DNA from: Chloroflexota bacterium
GTDB taxonomy: Bacteria > Chloroflexota > Dehalococcoidia > GIF9 > UBA5629
Assembly: GCA_016875875.1 (NCBI GenBank)
Contig: VGOP01000005.1
Coordinates: 1-64,000, forward strand
Direction of reading: 5' to 3'
DNA: 64,000 nucleotides
Part shown: one piece after another, positions 49,919-58,429 of the stretch
How the letters are laid out: the number at the start of each line of letters is the position of its first letter
How positions within the stretch are numbered: position 1 is the first letter of the stretch
The notes under the pieces: model-generated
Databases searched by the model: none
What the model was told of the DNA's origin: nothing
The model's input: only the letters and a program-made list of their open reading frames with translations
Translations under genes and position numbers: made by a program

Positions 49919-51814
49919 ATGGTGGCTAGAGAGACAATACCGCAACTTATCAAGAGCAACTACGAGAACTGGGGGCAGAGAACTGCCATGTCCAGGAAGT
50001 ACCGTGGCGTCTGGCGGCAGTATAACTGGAAAGAATGCTACGAAAAAGTGAAATATTTTTCCCTGGGGCTGATAAGCCTCGGCTTTAAGCCTGGAGATGT
50101 GCTCTGCATAATCGGCGATAATGAGCCTGAATGGTTCTGGGGAGAATTCGCGGCTCAAGCCGCCGGCGGTATCGCCACCGGAATTTTCGTTGATGCTATT
50201 CCTTCTGAGGTTAAATATGTTGCCGCTCACTCAGGCGCTAAGTTCGCCCTGGTTAATGACCAGGAGCAGACCGATAAATTCCTGGAGATTAAAGATGAGC
50301 TGCCTTCACTGAAGAAAGTTATTTACTGGGACCCGAAAGGCTTGAAAAACTACGATGACCCCATCTTAATCAGCTTCGCCGAAGTAGTAGAAATGGGCGG
50401 AAAATATGAGAAAAAGCATCCGAAATTATTTGAGCAGAATTTGAAGAAGGGGAAGGGTGGCGACAATGCCTTTATTTACTACACATCAGGTACTACCGGC
50501 TTGCCCAAAGGGGCAGTGCTTACCCATAAAGCGCTGATAAATACCGCACAAGGGTTTGTCAGTCGTTTTCCGCTAACGGAGAACGATGATTTAGTCTCCA
50601 ACTTTCCGCCGGCATGGGTGGGCGATAGTTTCTTTGCCACTATTCCCCATCTGCTTACCGGAGCCAAGCTTAATTTCCCCGAAGAGCCGGAGACCATCGC
50701 TGAAGATACTCGGGAGGTCGGCCCTGAATTTGTCATATATGGCCCGCGTCAGTGGGAGAGCCTGGTCAGTGAGATTCAAGTGAAAATGACCGATGCTAAT
50801 CCTATAAAGCGCTTCTTCTACAGACTGTTCATGCCGGTAGGCTATAAGATTGCTGACATTAGCTTCGAGGACAAAACACCGGGTTTGTTGTGGCGGGCGC
50901 TTCATGGGGTAGCGCATGCATTTCTGTTCCGACCGCTTAAGGATAAGCTGGGATTAAGCAAGGTCAGGTTGGCTGTTACCGGCAGCTCTGTGTTGAGCCT
51001 GGATACCTTTCGCCTCATCCATGCCATAGGCATTGAGCTCAGGCAGAACTATGCCAGCACCGAAGCCGGCTTTATCTCGTCTCATGGTAAGAGAGAGATT
51101 GACTTCCAGAGTGTAGGCAGGCCGGCAGCGGGCGTGGAAGTCAGGTTAACTAATGAAGGGGAATTGCTGGTCAGAAGTGATTGCCTCTTCAAAGAATACT
51201 ATAAAGACCCGGAGAAGACGACGGCTGTAGTGGTAAACGGGTGGTGTCGGACCGGGGATGCAGTCAATATAAATGACGCGGGACACTTAATATTTATGGA
51301 CCGGCTGGAGCACATGGGAGAGCTGGCTTCCGGCACCAGGTATGCGCCTCAGTATATCGAGGGCAGGCTTAGGTTCAGCCCCTACATTAAGGATGCCATG
51401 GTTGTGGGTGGCAAGGATAGAGAGTTCGTCTGTGCCATGGTGAACATGGATTTTGCTATGGTAGGCAAGTGGGCTGAGCGCAATAGCATTCCCTATACCA
51501 CTTTCGTTGACCTGTCTCAGAAAAAAGAGGTTGCTGATTTGGTGCAGAAAGACCTGGTTCGTGTGAACAGCTATTTACCGGAGGCATCCAGGGTTAAGAA
51601 ATTCGTCCTGTTGCATAAGGAGTTCGACCCCGATGAAGCTGAGCTTACTCGGACCAGAAAACTGAGAAGGGACTTTATGGAGCAACGGTACAAGGATTTA
51701 ATCGACGCCATGTACAGCGATAAAAAGAGCGTGATTGTAGAGGCGCCGATAACATACAGGGACGGTAGAAAAGGTGTGGTGAGCACAGATATCTATGTTA
51801 GAAAGGTGAACTGA
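49919..51814 (+). CDS. AMP-forming acyl-CoA synthetase in LIV operon 2
   Basis: A 631-residue paralogue of the enzyme at 20.8 kb, with the same layout: YYTSGTTGLPKGAVLTHKA (motif from about residue 187), NYASTEAGFI, CRTGDAVNINDAGH and DRLEHMGELASGTRYAPQ, and the shared C-terminal block AELTRTRKLRRDFMEQRYKDLI. It forms acyl-CoA from a carboxylate. Control by a Phe leader suggests the natural substrate is an aryl acid such as phenylacetate, but the protein looks long-chain-like, so this is open. The ATG at 49919 has a weak site (AAGGC). It is followed directly by livH. Confidence 0.9.
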   Translation: MVARETIPQLIKSNYENWGQRTAMSRKYRGVWRQYNWKECYEKVKYFSLGLISLGFKPGDVLCIIGDNEPEWFWGEFAAQAAGGIATGIFVDAIPSEVKYVAAHSGAKFALVNDQEQTDKFLEIKDELPSLKKVIYWDPKGLKNYDDPILISFAEVVEMGGKYEKKHPKLFEQNLKKGKGGDNAFIYYTSGTTGLPKGAVLTHKALINTAQGFVSRFPLTENDDLVSNFPPAWVGDSFFATIPHLLTGAKLNFPEEPETIAEDTREVGPEFVIYGPRQWESLVSEIQVKMTDANPIKRFFYRLFMPVGYKIADISFEDKTPGLLWRALHGVAHAFLFRPLKDKLGLSKVRLAVTGSSVLSLDTFRLIHAIGIELRQNYASTEAGFISSHGKREIDFQSVGRPAAGVEVRLTNEGELLVRSDCLFKEYYKDPEKTTAVVVNGWCRTGDAVNINDAGHLIFMDRLEHMGELASGTRYAPQYIEGRLRFSPYIKDAMVVGGKDREFVCAMVNMDFAMVGKWAERNSIPYTTFVDLSQKKEVADLVQKDLVRVNSYLPEASRVKKFVLLHKEFDPDEAELTRTRKLRRDFMEQRYKDLIDAMYSDKKSVIVEAPITYRDGRKGVVSTDIYVRKVN

Positions 51815-52699
51815 ATGGCAGAATTGCTTCAATATACGATTACTGGCATAGCCGTGGGCATGGTTTATGCTCTTATTGCTCTGGGTTTTGCCTTAATCTG
51901 GAAGTCCAGCAGTGTGGCAAATCTGGCTTTAGGACAGCTTGTGTTGATTTCCTCCTGGTTCACCTACGGTATGCTAGTGCAGGCGAAGTTACCCTACTGG
52001 ATTGGCTTCCCCCTGACCATACTTTTTGCCATATTTCTCGGCTGGATGATTGAAAGATTCACTTTGCGCCCCCTGATTGCTCAACCTATCCTGGCGCTAA
52101 TCACAGTGACCTTGGGAGTAGGCTACTTTCTCGAGGGTGTGGTCACTTTTATCTGGCCTATGAGCGTGGCCGCTTTGCCTCGCCTTTTCCCACAGGAGCC
52201 GGTTCATATTGGTCCAGCGGTAGTTTCTCAGGAGTATATTTGGGCGGCGGGAATATCGCTGCTTCTCTTCGGCATATTATCCTTGTTCTTCAAGTATCAC
52301 AAGATGGGTATTGCCATGCGGGCGACAGCCGATGACCAGATGGCGGTTCAAGCCTGTGCTATTCCGGTGACCAGTGTCTTTTCTATGTCATGGATTTTCG
52401 CCTGTGTAGTAGCCGCCATCGGCGGCGTTCTGGTATCCAGCATCGGCGGCATTACCTTTGGTCTGGTTGAAACCGGGTTGAAATCGTTCTCGGTGGTGAT
52501 ACTTGGCGGCCTGGATTCCTTCATCGGCTGCATGGTGGCTGGACCGATAATAGGGCTGTGCGAGAACCTCGGCGGTGGCTATCTCACTCCGCTGATTGGT
52601 CCTGGAATTAAAGACATCATCCCGTTCATTATCATAATAATCGTTATGATTGTTAAGCCTTACGGCCTATTTGGAGAGACACGTATAGAGAGGATATAA
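51815..52699 (+). CDS. livH: LIV-type ABC permease LivH, operon 2
   Basis: A 294-residue permease with the same span pattern as the operon 1 LivH and the coupling loop MRATADDQMAVQACAIP. It begins immediately after the synthetase stop (no gap), so translation is probably coupled. LGGGYLTPLIGPGIKDIIPF lies before the last span. It is the partner of LivM, three bases downstream. Confidence 0.93.
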   Translation: MAELLQYTITGIAVGMVYALIALGFALIWKSSSVANLALGQLVLISSWFTYGMLVQAKLPYWIGFPLTILFAIFLGWMIERFTLRPLIAQPILALITVTLGVGYFLEGVVTFIWPMSVAALPRLFPQEPVHIGPAVVSQEYIWAAGISLLLFGILSLFFKYHKMGIAMRATADDQMAVQACAIPVTSVFSMSWIFACVVAAIGGVLVSSIGGITFGLVETGLKSFSVVILGGLDSFIGCMVAGPIIGLCENLGGGYLTPLIGPGIKDIIPFIIIIIVMIVKPYGLFGETRIERI

Positions 52700-52703
52700 G
52701 GGC

Positions 52704-53753
52704 ATGGATTTACCCTGTGGTACCCGTAATTACGACTATGCCAGAGATATGGCTGTCTTGCGAACCAAGACCCATTGGGCACTTTTTATTGGCCTGCTGG
52801 TTATTGTTTTCGCGGCTCCACTGTATTTAGGTAACTACTGGCTGGGTGTATGCAACTTAATTGGCATTACCATAATCACTATCACCGGTTTGAACATACT
52901 TACTGGCTACTGTGGGCAGCTATCCATTGGTCATGCTGGCTTCATGGCTGTAGGCGCCTATACTACCGCGATTTTGACTAATAAGCTTGGTTTTCCATTC
53001 TTAGCCGGGCTTATCTGTTCTGGCTTCAGTGCCGGGCTGATAGGACTTATCTTTGGCCTTCCCTCAGTGCGCGTTAAAGGTTTCTATCTGGCAATTACCA
53101 CTATTGCGGCTCAATTTATCATCATCTGGGTTATCAATCACTGGTCACTAACCGGTGGCTTTGTTGGCATAAGCGTTCCGCCTGCCTCAATTGGTGGTTT
53201 CGTGTTCAAAACTGAGGCCAGCCAGTTCTACCTGATAATGGTAATCACAGCAATCTGTATATTGTTCGCCAAAAACCTGGCCAGGAGCAGAGTTGGCAGA
53301 GCCTTTATTGCTGTCAGGGATAATGACCTGGCTGCCGAAGTTATGGGGATTAATCTGCTCTACTATAAGCTTCTGGCTTTCTTTATCGGTTGTTTTCTTG
53401 CTGGAATCGCCGGTGCCCTGCTTGCCCATTGGACCGGATTCCTGAATGCCGAGAACTTTACCCTCACCGATTCCATACTGTATATAGGCATGGTGATTAT
53501 CGGCGGGCTGGGCACAACCATCGGTCCTATACTGGGCGCGGCTCTAATTCGGCTTTTACAACAGGGCATAATGTATATTTCTCCGGTCCTGGAAAGCGCT
53601 TTTCCTGCAATACCGGCTGGCTTTACCAGTGGCATAGCGCCGATGGTATTCGGTCTGGTGATTATCCTGTTTCTGATACTTGAGCCGCGGGGGCTGGCAC
53701 GCCGCTGGACATTGTTCAGGGCTGCCTATCGCCTGTGGCCATTCTCATATTAA
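52704..53753 (+). CDS. livM: LIV-type ABC permease LivM, operon 2
   Basis: A 349-residue permease. Its N-terminal tail MDLPCGTRNYDYARDMAVLR corresponds to that in operon 1, a shared mark of the two systems. ILTGYCGQLSIGHAGFMAVGA and the coupling loop RSRVGRAFIAVRDNDLAAEV are the LivM signatures. Ends with RRWTLFRAAYRLWPFSY. It forms the channel with LivH. Confidence 0.93.
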   Translation: MDLPCGTRNYDYARDMAVLRTKTHWALFIGLLVIVFAAPLYLGNYWLGVCNLIGITIITITGLNILTGYCGQLSIGHAGFMAVGAYTTAILTNKLGFPFLAGLICSGFSAGLIGLIFGLPSVRVKGFYLAITTIAAQFIIIWVINHWSLTGGFVGISVPPASIGGFVFKTEASQFYLIMVITAICILFAKNLARSRVGRAFIAVRDNDLAAEVMGINLLYYKLLAFFIGCFLAGIAGALLAHWTGFLNAENFTLTDSILYIGMVIIGGLGTTIGPILGAALIRLLQQGIMYISPVLESAFPAIPAGFTSGIAPMVFGLVIILFLILEPRGLARRWTLFRAAYRLWPFSY

Positions 53754-53826
53754 ACGAGGGAGGTATAGAGATGTAGTGTTTGAAAATAAGCTTACAGCAG
53801 TCAAAAAATTTTGAAGGAGGAAACAG

Positions 53827-55092
53827 GTGACAAGAAAATCATTTATAGTAACTGGAATTTTATGCCTGGCACTGATAGTGGCGGTATTGCCCTTTGCCGG
53901 TGCCTGCGCTCCCAAAGCCCAGCCGGGGCAGGTATTGAAAGTGGGCATGATGAACCCTACCACCGGCCCGGCGGCTGAGAAGGGGAGCGTGATGACTCAT
54001 GCCAACCTTGATGCCATCAAATACATTAATGACGAGCTCGGCGGCGCTGGAGGATACGCTATTGAAGTGTTGTCTTTAGACAGTAACTACGATGCCGCCA
54101 AAGCGGTTACCATCGTTAAGAGATTTATGGACGAAGGCTGCTTGCTGTTCACCACCGCGTCATCCAAGGAGATGTCGGCGGCCATGACATCGGCTAATAC
54201 GGCTGGATTTCCTGGCATCTCTTGCTTTAACGCACCTTCATTGTACCGTCCCCCGCAGCACATCTACGGCCAAACGCCTGACTATGGCGATGATGCTTTA
54301 GCCTTCGCCAACTTCTATATGAAGAACATCTGGAAGGGGACGGGCAAGCCAAAGTTCGCCCTGCATCTGCTCAATAATACTACCGGTTACGGAGCCCGCG
54401 ATGCCTTTAAGGCTAAGGCTGACGAACTGGGTATTGAGATTGTTTCTACCGATGAGCATGCTGCTACAACCACCTCCGAGATCGAGTCATTGACCCGCAT
54501 TAAGGGAAAAAACCCCGATGTGTTATATATCTCTAGCACGCCGGCACCCACTGCCGTCATTATTAAAAATGCCAAAGACCTTGGTATGTATCCAGGTATA
54601 ACCATCGGCTGCTGCCACGCTGGCTTGACTAAAGCTCTCATTGACTTAGCCGGTGCCGATGTTGTTGAAGGCGTTTATGGCGCATTTCCTACGGTGCTGT
54701 GGGGAGAGGATGTGCCTGGCATGGCTAAGATGGCGGAATATTGTCAGAAGTTGCACCCCAACGACTACGGAAACGGCGACTATATTACCTCGTGGGCACA
54801 AAGCCTGATTGTGGCCAAGATTCTTGAGCTGGCGGTAAAAAATGCCGGCTATGATGCACTGGCAAAGGGAGATGTGTCAGCATGGCAGGCTGTCGAGACG
54901 AAGGGTATACAGAAGCTGAAGAATTATGATGTTGGCGGCCTTCATGGACCAGTCAGTTATACTGTGGGGGACAATAGACTTGATAAGTCCAATCGGATTT
55001 ACAAGATAGTAGGCGGTAAAATAGCCGAACCAAGCGCATGGGTTGAAGCGCCTATGGTTAAATATGAAGAGTATGATTGGTTTGGTAAGTGA
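53827..55092 (+). CDS. LIV-type substrate-binding lipoprotein, operon 2
   Basis: A 421-residue binding protein anchored through Cys27 (AGAC). It is only distantly related to the pair in operon 1, so it probably binds a different ligand. Family features are VGMMNPTTGPAAEKGS near the mature N-terminus, NTAGFPGISCFNAPS and TGYGARDAFKAKADELG. The start is GTG 53827 behind AAGGAGGAA. The ligand is not deducible by eye; an aryl acid or aromatic amino acid would agree with the Phe leader upstream. Confidence 0.9.
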   Translation: MTRKSFIVTGILCLALIVAVLPFAGACAPKAQPGQVLKVGMMNPTTGPAAEKGSVMTHANLDAIKYINDELGGAGGYAIEVLSLDSNYDAAKAVTIVKRFMDEGCLLFTTASSKEMSAAMTSANTAGFPGISCFNAPSLYRPPQHIYGQTPDYGDDALAFANFYMKNIWKGTGKPKFALHLLNNTTGYGARDAFKAKADELGIEIVSTDEHAATTTSEIESLTRIKGKNPDVLYISSTPAPTAVIIKNAKDLGMYPGITIGCCHAGLTKALIDLAGADVVEGVYGAFPTVLWGEDVPGMAKMAEYCQKLHPNDYGNGDYITSWAQSLIVAKILELAVKNAGYDALAKGDVSAWQAVETKGIQKLKNYDVGGLHGPVSYTVGDNRLDKSNRIYKIVGGKIAEPSAWVEAPMVKYEEYDWFGK

Positions 55093-55107
55093 CGATTGCT
55101 GAGTTAA

Positions 55108-55140
55108 GTAGGGTCTCCCTCTTGCAGGGGGAGACCCTAC
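55108..55140. repeat. Palindrome between the binding protein gene and livF
   Basis: A 12-bp stem GTAGGGTCTCCC/GGGAGACCCTAC with a 9-base loop; no T-tract, so more likely a dispersed or mRNA-stabilising palindrome than a terminator. Confidence 0.5.
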
Positions 55141-55156
55141 CAAGAATAGATCCAAT

Positions 55157-55948
55157 ATGCTTAAACTGAACAACATCGAAGTTGCCTATCTGAACGTGAT
55201 AAGGGTATTGCATGGCATCTCCATGGCTGTGGAGAACTGCTCTGTTGTTGCTTTGCTCGGAGCCAATGGTGCCGGCAAGACCACCACGCTCAAGGCGATA
55301 TCCGGCCTGCTCCAGGTCGAGGAGGGTGAGGTGGTTGACGGCAGCATTGAGTGGGACGGCCAGAGAATTGACAAAAAGAGCGCTGTTGATATAGGCAAGC
55401 TGGGCATTGTCCAGGCACTGGAAGGACGGCGTGTCTTCGGTCATCTGACTACGGAGGAGAACCTGATGGTGGGCGCTCATAACCGCAACGACCGCCATGA
55501 CATCAGAGAAGACTTGAGCATGGTTTATGATTACTTCCCCCGGCTCAAGAATCTGCGACATAACATCGCCGGCTATCTTTCCGGCGGTGAGCAGCAGATG
55601 CTGGTTATAGGCAGAGCAATGATGTCGGCTCCGAAGCTTATGATGCTCGATGAGCCGTCATTGGGACTGGCACCGATGCTGGTTGAAGAGATTTACGACA
55701 TCATACAGCGATTCAATACCGAGAAGAAAACATCTATTCTGCTCGTGGAGCAGAATGTCAGAATTGCCCTCAATATCGCCCATTACGGCTACGTGATGGA
55801 AAATGGACGGGTTGTCCTCGATGGCACTGCCGATTTCCTGAAGAATAACGAGGATGTGAAGGAGTTTTACATGGGATTATCGGCAGTTGGCGCCAAGAAG
55901 AGTTATCGCTCGGTCAAGCATTACAAAAGGCGCAAGCGATGGCTTTAA
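55157..55948 (+). CDS. livF: LIV-type ABC ATPase LivF, operon 2
   Basis: A 263-residue ATPase with Walker A GANGAGKTT, signature LSGGEQQMLV, Walker B MMLDEPSLGLAPML and LVEQNVR. Its C-terminus (KHYKRRKRWL) matches the operon 1 LivF, so the two arose by duplication of a whole cassette. It ends the plus-strand operon, 85 bp from the convergent livG. Confidence 0.93.
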   Translation: MLKLNNIEVAYLNVIRVLHGISMAVENCSVVALLGANGAGKTTTLKAISGLLQVEEGEVVDGSIEWDGQRIDKKSAVDIGKLGIVQALEGRRVFGHLTTEENLMVGAHNRNDRHDIREDLSMVYDYFPRLKNLRHNIAGYLSGGEQQMLVIGRAMMSAPKLMMLDEPSLGLAPMLVEEIYDIIQRFNTEKKTSILLVEQNVRIALNIAHYGYVMENGRVVLDGTADFLKNNEDVKEFYMGLSAVGAKKSYRSVKHYKRRKRWL

Positions 55949-56040
55949 AAGTTAAAATGTAAAATACAAAAGTCAAATTTGCAAGCTAAAATGTAAAGCG
56001 GCAGTTTTATTTGTATTGGTGCTTTTTGGTTTTTAACTTT
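55949..56040. repeat. A+T-rich repeat, copy C, between convergent livF and livG
   Basis: Terminal inverted words AAAAGTTAAAA and TTTTTAACTTTTGAC lie at each edge and reach into the stop codons of both genes. It is related to copies at 42725 and 63541. Confidence 0.4.
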
Positions 56041-56860
56041 TGACTTGTTCCGTTCCCAGATACGCTGATATGACCTGCGGGTTGGTTTTGATTTCATCTG
56101 GCGTGCCCTCGGCAATCTTGCGCCCGAAATCAAGAACCACGATCCTGTCAGCAATATCCATCACCACCCCCATGTCATGCTCCACCAGGACTATACAGCT
56201 AACCCCGTCTCTTAATGCTGGCGTTTCGGGATATGTTTCTCCCTGTCCCTCGAATATATCTATGATGAACCGGGCGATGTCTTCCTTTTCTTCCAAGTTC
56301 ATGCCTGCCATCGTTTCGTCGAGTAGCAGTATTTTTGGCTCCAGCGCCAGTGCCCTGCCCAGTTCAACTCGCTTCCGCATTCCGTAAGGCAGAGCGCCGA
56401 CCACCTTTTTTCTAATTGGTTCTATTTCCAGGAAGTCGATGATATCCTCCACTGCTTTACGGTGTTCAATTTCCTCCTTGTGGGCCGGGCCGAAATATAG
56501 AGCGCTGCTGAGCGTGCTTTGCTTCATCAGGACATGCCTGGCAGCCATTAGATTGTCTAAGGTGCTCAGGCCGGAATAAAGCTCGATATTCTGGAAAGTT
56601 CTGGCTATGCCCATTTTGGCTATCTTGTCCGGGCGAAGCCGGGTTATTTTTCGTCCTTCGTAGTATATTTCCCCTTCTTGTGGCTTATAGAAGCCGTTTA
56701 TGCAGTTGAGTATGCACGTCTTGCCGGCGCCGTTAGGCCCGATGATAGCCAAAATCTCCTTGTCTCGTACATCCAGGCTTACATCTACAAGGGCTCTAAC
56801 TCCGCCGAAGGAGAGGCAGAGGTTTTCAATACGCATCTTTACGTTATTCTGGCTCGTCAT
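56033..56860 (-). CDS. livG: LIV-type ABC ATPase LivG, inverted relative to operon 2
   Basis: A 275-residue ATPase resembling the operon 1 LivG (GPNGAGKT, INGFYKPQEGEIYYEGRKITRL, ALPYGMRKRVELGRAL). Walker B reads LLLDETMAGM: Thr for the usual Pro after DE. A short insert (FEGQGETYPETPALRDG, near 210-226) separates the core from VLVEHDMGV. It lies on the opposite strand, convergent to the operon that needs it, so it must be expressed from its own promoter and is outside Phe-leader control. Confidence 0.9.
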   Translation of the reverse strand: MTSQNNVKMRIENLCLSFGGVRALVDVSLDVRDKEILAIIGPNGAGKTCILNCINGFYKPQEGEIYYEGRKITRLRPDKIAKMGIARTFQNIELYSGLSTLDNLMAARHVLMKQSTLSSALYFGPAHKEEIEHRKAVEDIIDFLEIEPIRKKVVGALPYGMRKRVELGRALALEPKILLLDETMAGMNLEEKEDIARFIIDIFEGQGETYPETPALRDGVSCIVLVEHDMGVVMDIADRIVVLDFGRKIAEGTPDEIKTNPQVISAYLGTEQVKS

Positions 56861-57032
56861 CTAATCTGGTCATAGTAGCATTACACCGCTCATAATTCAA
56901 ACCGCCCGCATAGGAAAACCTAAACAAATACAAACATCTAAACTCGAGTTTTGTCGTTCAGTTTTTGGATTTCAGTTTGTTTTGCTTTTCCTGCAAATTT
57001 TGCCTACAATATGCCATCGATTGTGAATTGAC

Positions 57033-57797
57033 ATGAGCAAGTTTACAGACAAGCTACAACGTATCTATCGGGGCTTAACACCTACTATGGGCTTCCGCAA
57101 GACCGATGCAGCGGAAATTCCTCCACTGTTAATCGTTGCCAATCTGGCGAAGGTGAGCGCCACGGAAGCTAAAGCTCTCGCCAACGCTGGTATCGATGCC
57201 GGGATTGTGAGCATTAAGGGTCTTACTGCCAAGAGCTTTGGACAGCTGGCCAATGCCGTGAATTATATTCCCCTGGGGTTAGCCCTGGAAAGCACTGAAA
57301 CGGCGGCGATTGCTAAGTCTATTGACATGGGCTGCGATTTTGTAGTTTTTGGTTTGAAGACACCGCTTGAAGCGGTGAACAAGGAGGGGGTGAGCAAAGT
57401 TCTTAAGATAGAACCCTCACTGGAACCAGGTCTGGTCAGGGCGATAAATGGGCTACCGCTGTCGATTGATGCCGTACTTGTAACTGGTGACGAACCTGTG
57501 ATTACCGTTGAGCGTTTGCTAATTTACCAACGTTTTGCTGAGTTGCTGGACAAACCGTTGCTGGTAACTTTGAGTTCAATGGTAACTGTAGACGAGCTTA
57601 GTGGTTTATTCCAAGCCGGGGTCAATGGGTTGGTACTACCTGAAGGATTCTCTGCAGAGGCGCTTGCGGACCTCAAAAGGTCAGCAGGTCGCCTATCTAA
57701 GACTGTTAAGCGGAAAACCAGGACTGCTGCAATATTGCCTCGGCTTGGTGGTGAGTTAGAGGCTGGGGTGGAAGAAGAAGAGGAAGAGGAGATTTAG
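57033..57797 (+). CDS. Uncharacterised TIM-barrel-like protein with Glu tail
   Basis: A 254-residue protein of no family I recognise. The pattern of strands and helices (LLIVANLAKVSATEAKALANAG, FVVFGLKTPLEAV, KPLLVTLSSMVTVDELSGLFQAG, NGLVLPEGF) suggests a small TIM-barrel similar to phosphate-binding barrels. It ends in an acidic tail (EAGVEEEEEEEI). It probably belongs with the LysE-type gene 11 bp downstream. Function is not known. Confidence 0.55.
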   Translation: MSKFTDKLQRIYRGLTPTMGFRKTDAAEIPPLLIVANLAKVSATEAKALANAGIDAGIVSIKGLTAKSFGQLANAVNYIPLGLALESTETAAIAKSIDMGCDFVVFGLKTPLEAVNKEGVSKVLKIEPSLEPGLVRAINGLPLSIDAVLVTGDEPVITVERLLIYQRFAELLDKPLLVTLSSMVTVDELSGLFQAGVNGLVLPEGFSAEALADLKRSAGRLSKTVKRKTRTAAILPRLGGELEAGVEEEEEEEI

Positions 57798-57808
57798 GCG
57801 TCTCGCTA

Positions 57809-58423
57809 ATGGAGGCAAGTCTCGGCCTATTTCTACTTTCAGCCGCTGGTATATCCCTTTCCGGTGTTATGATGCCCGGCCCTCTTACTGCAGCCACCAT
57901 TGCTAAAGGCTACCGGGAGCAAAACGCCGGCATCTTTATCGCTCTGGGGCATGCAGTTATCGAACTGCCCCTAATGGCACTTATCTATTTCGGTTTTGCC
58001 CAGTTCTTTGCCTCTCCGGAGATTAAAAAGGTCATCGGTCTGGCTGGCGGCCTGATGCTGATTGTTATGGGTGTGATGGTGCTGCGGAGTATGCGAAAAA
58101 ACCTGGGAGAAGCTGCTGATTTACCATATAGCTCCCTAGTTACCGGGATTATGTTGACTGGGGCTAACCCGTATTTCTTTTTGTGGTGGGCGACTATTGG
58201 GATAGCCCTGATAGTCACTGCTGCTCAGTTTGGCATCTGGGGCTTGCTGATTTTCGCTGTGGTGCACTGGTCGTGTGATTTAGTTTGGGAACAGTGCGTT
58301 TCAATGAGTGTGTTCAGGACAAGGCATCTTTGGACGCAGAAAGTGCAGCGTATTGTCTTTGGTATCTGCTCTGCTGTTCTGGTCGGCTTTGGCGTCTGGT
58401 TCTGTGTTTCCGTTTTTGTTTAG
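57809..58423 (+). CDS. LysE-family exporter
   Basis: A 204-residue membrane protein with five or six spans. It opens with LFLLSAAGISLSGVMMPGPLTAATIAKGYREQNAG, the LysE/RhtB start that includes the PGP motif (shown in part in nature: MPGPL), and has LTGANPYFFLWWATIG, the second family segment (about 112-127). Members export amino acids or related solutes. The substrate is unknown. It lies next to the hypothetical protein gene and is convergent with the guaB3-like gene. Confidence 0.85.
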   Translation: MEASLGLFLLSAAGISLSGVMMPGPLTAATIAKGYREQNAGIFIALGHAVIELPLMALIYFGFAQFFASPEIKKVIGLAGGLMLIVMGVMVLRSMRKNLGEAADLPYSSLVTGIMLTGANPYFFLWWATIGIALIVTAAQFGIWGLLIFAVVHWSCDLVWEQCVSMSVFRTRHLWTQKVQRIVFGICSAVLVGFGVWFCVSVFV

Positions 58424-58429
58424 AAGTTT

